Assembly (NCBI GenBank): GCA_020746875.1
Contig: JAGTJL010000029.1
Coordinates: forward strand, 124,001 to 188,000
DNA: 64,000 nt
Direction of reading: 5' to 3'
From: Rhexocercosporidium sp. MPI-PUGE-AT-0058
Taxonomy: Eukaryota; Ascomycota; Leotiomycetes; Helotiales
In this document: positions 61,369 to 64,000 of the stretch, piece after piece
Position numbering within the stretch: the first letter of the stretch is position 1
How the letters are laid out: the number at the start of each line of letters is the position of its first letter
Notes under the pieces: model-generated
The model's input: only the letters and a program-made list of their open reading frames with translations
Database searches by the model: none
What the model was told of the DNA's origin: nothing
Position numbers and translations under genes: made by a program

Positions 61369-63191
61369 AGTCCCCACCCCACCATTCCGATCGCCCCCCC
61401 ATTCCGTTCACCCCGCAATTTACTACCATTCGGAAAAAACACTTAATAAATTTACAACGCTTTTATTTATGTATAATCTTTTTCAGAATTAGAATCTTTT
61501 ACTGAATCTGAATTAATAAGTATAATTTCTTGCTCTTCAGCTGCAATTTGAGCTCTTTAAATAGCCTAAATATCCGCAAACTTGGAATTTGGGCTAATTT
61601 AAACCTTTCGTTTTTTCCGTGGCCTTAATTAATTTAATTTAGCCTCTAATTGCTATACCTTTATTTTTGTCTAACTAAGAGCGAAATCCTTTTAGTTTAA
61701 AGCCTTTACAGCTTTTTTAAAGAGTAGTCGTCGCGTTAAAAAGTTATTATATACTAATTTAGTTAAAGTGTTGATTTGTAATCGGAATTCTTTGCCTACT
61801 TTTGGCGTAGACTATATAATTAATGATTCCTTTACTTCTTTAATAGCCTAAAGGTCTTCAGAAACACTATTTTCTAACTCTTAATTATTATTCTCTAAGA
61901 GTAATCGGCTTATGAGTGGTTTTGCCATATTCATTGGCTATAACCTAGTAGCTCTCCAGTTAGATTTAATATTCATATTTATTAGGCTCTCTTTCCGTGC
62001 TTTATAATAGCATATTAAGAAGTTACGCTTGCCAATTGGGGTAGAATTAGTTATTAATACCAAAAGATTAAGGTGTTTTCAATAAGCTGTTTTAAGAGGA
62101 GAGAAAATCGACAAATCCAACGGTTGTAAGACGTGCGACGTATATATAAGTAAAAGCAATAGAAATATATTATATTCTAAGCACTTCCACATGAATTCCG
62201 TAGTCTTATGACTTCTATAGCCGTCTAAGACTAATAATCGAGGTTTTTAATCACGTGGTTACGTCTAAGGAATAAAAACCTTTTCCAGCCATTCTAATAC
62301 GGTAGCATTATCTATTTATTCATTCTCTATTACTATAAACTTTTATTCCTTAAATAAGTTAATATCTACTAGAAACCACTATTGTTAGACCGATTTTCCC
62401 TTATATATTATAAGTGGAGTAATTTTCTTGCCGGTTGTAGAGATACATTTAATAAAAGAGGTCTAATTCCGAGAACCAGGCTGTTTCCGCTATATAAAAC
62501 GTCGGTTTTTATGGCTAATAATTAAGCTATTAATTCCAAAGCCTTCCATAATCCTTACCTCATCTATATTCTAACGATTTTCAGATAGAATTGCCTTAAT
62601 AGCTGGAATCTGCATTTTTTAGAACCACGGCTTAATAACATCGAATGTTACGTTATTAACACGTATAGAATTAATAGAATATTACTTCTTAGTGCTTAAA
62701 ATAGGATTCCGCTTAAAAAACCGCTGTATCCATCGTTTTCCGAGTAGTATAGAGTCCCCTTAAAGTGCATAAAGTCGGTTCCCAAAAAGCCGCACCTGCG
62801 CATAGGTAACACTGAACCCCAATGTCTCTTAAGTCAAAACCTAGTGCGTAAGACGCTCTTTTAATATTGTGGGTAGCTTTTGTAAGTGACTAGTAGTTTG
62901 TTAATGGGTATTTGTGCTATGAAATCGACCTTAGAGGGTAGACTGTAGTATACCCCACTCTTTTGTAGCGCATCGCAAGGACTTGCCATTTTTAATCGCA
63001 CGTAGAGCTAGAACCACGTCGTCTTTAGTATATTTTGGCTTTATTGTCGTCTTAATTTAGATTCCAAAAATGAAGAAAATCGATAAGAGAATAAGAAAGT
63101 TATTAATTATTAAAAGTAAGTAAGTAGAAAAGCGGTGTGTTAAGCGAGGTGAACGGAATAGGGGGGCGATCGGAATGGTGGGGTGGGGACT
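61369..63191 (-). mobile_element. Fot1/pogo-like DNA transposon, best preserved copy
   Basis: 1823 bp flanked by TA dinucleotides (61367-61368 and 63192-63193). The terminal inverted repeats of about 50 bp start AGTCCCCACCCCACCATTCC and match across nearly their whole length. The minus strand carries a DDE transposase of the pogo/Fot1 group with several stops: VRIMEGFGINSL near 62540-62575, TSFIKCISTTGKKITPLIIY near 62400-62465, WFLVDIN near 62360, and KPRLLVLDGYRSHKTTEFM near 62190-62245, which carries the second catalytic Asp. It has fewer changes than the 11262-13081 copy, but is still disabled. Confidence 0.88.
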
Positions 63192-63369
63192 TAAATCGCT
63201 TTAGCCGGGAATTATCTTGCTTTTCGTTACCTTTTCGTAAAAGCTTATAAAAAAGATATTTTTTTTTAGTTTTTAATTCTTTTTACTTTTTACTATTTTT
63301 TTTCGTTAAATTATAAGTTTTTGAAAAAGAAATAACTAAAATAACTTTTTATAAGTTTATAATCGATTA

Positions 63370-64000
63370 GCTTATTTACTCTCGACGATCTTCTAGCGAG
63401 CTTTAGGCCGAATCTTATTAAAAAGAATATCTCGTAGTTAGTGTTTTATAAAAGGCTCGAGGTGTTCTTTTAACTTTTTTAAATAATTAATAAATTCACA
63501 AATAAGCTAACTAACTCTTTATTAAGCTATGTTATAAGCTTAAGAATTAATTAGTTTTCTTAAGACAAAAAGTAATTAAAAATTCTTTAAAAACTTTTTA
63601 TAATCTTTTTAAGTTATTATATTAAGTTTCTTTAAAGTTTGCTTCTTAAATCTTTCTTAAGTATTCGCTGGTTTTCTATAAAGTAATATTACTATTTATT
63701 TAATCTTAATTATATCGGTCGGAAATCTTTCGGAATTATAATTAAAAATATAATTATAAGCTTGTAAATACTTTATAAGTTCTCAGTAACTCTTTCTTTT
63801 ATATTCCGAGGAGATTATATATTTGCTCTTCTCTCGGCGTAAAGCCTCAGGTTCGTCGGTTATTATTAAAGGGTTTTTTACGTTACTCTTATTATTCGCA
63901 GGAGTTTTTGATTTAATAGATTAAAAGAGCTAAGCTTTTGCTGTTATTTTAAGAGGGTATTACGTGAAATCGTCGCCGTATATCCGACAATACTTAGCGA
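63370..64000 (-). mobile_element. Gypsy-type gag remnant running off the window
   Basis: On the minus strand from about 63900 down to 63380 a broken frame keeps gag-like text: EYKRKSYQELIKYLQA, then ANTQERFKKQ, and near the lower end EHLEPFIKHQLRDILFNKIR, a phrase typical of fungal Gypsy gag. Stops are TAA/TAG. The sequence at 63945-63965 (AAGAGGGTATTACGTG) resembles an LTR boundary. The rest of the element lies beyond position 64000. Confidence 0.6.

Overview
The window is nuclear DNA of a filamentous ascomycete (Pezizomycotina). The signs are short spliced introns with GTRNGT donors and CTNAY-like branch points, Zn2Cys6, Clr5 and fungal hemerythrin-like protein families, and a two-speed layout. 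Islands of ordinary composition carry genes, and long AT-rich tracts carry transposon remains full of CA-to-TA changes and in-frame TAA/TAG stops, the footprint of repeat-induced point mutation (RIP). The class cannot be fixed from the sequence alone.

Layout. 1-960 is AT-rich. 960-3780 is a small island with a two-exon secreted SH3-like protein. 3780-24200 is a nested transposon graveyard: a Tc1/mariner copy (about 4.9-7.06 kb), a solo Gypsy LTR (8069-8497, target duplication AACAT), a gag-like remnant (8.8-10.7 kb), a Fot1/pogo element (11262-13081, TA flanks), a Copia element with both LTRs (15136-23518, target duplication AAAGT) and an inverted solo Copia LTR (about 23785-23975). 24200-30430 is a gene island: a small membrane protein, a three-exon hemerythrin-like protein and a Clr5-domain protein. 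30430-37740 holds a truncated Fot1/pogo copy and a chromodomain Gypsy element (31098-37734, target duplication GTCTT).

38600-46250 is the most coherent gene group: an MFS sugar transporter (minus), a divergent XlnR-like Zn2Cys6 regulator (plus), and a GH36 alpha-galactosidase without signal peptide (minus, convergent with the regulator). I infer a catabolic cluster for raffinose-, melibiose- or galactinol-type sugars: import, cytosolic hydrolysis and a dedicated regulator. The regulator's zinc finger is assembled across a 14-nt microexon. 46.3-48.6 kb is AT-rich with TAGAA palindromes and a rearranged Fot1/pogo derivative. 49-52.6 kb has two uncharacterised spliced genes separated by an unusual degenerate GAAAGTTGC repeat block. 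53.8-54.5 kb is a RIP-damaged coiled-coil gene. 56.8-58.9 kb has an ankyrin fragment, a doubtful ORF and a two-exon gene with a retropepsin-like DTG domain. 61369-63191 is another Fot1/pogo element, and a further Gypsy gag remnant runs off the right edge.

Exon joins were worked out by hand from frame, splice consensus and family motifs. No searches were run. No tRNA, rRNA or CRISPR array was recognised.
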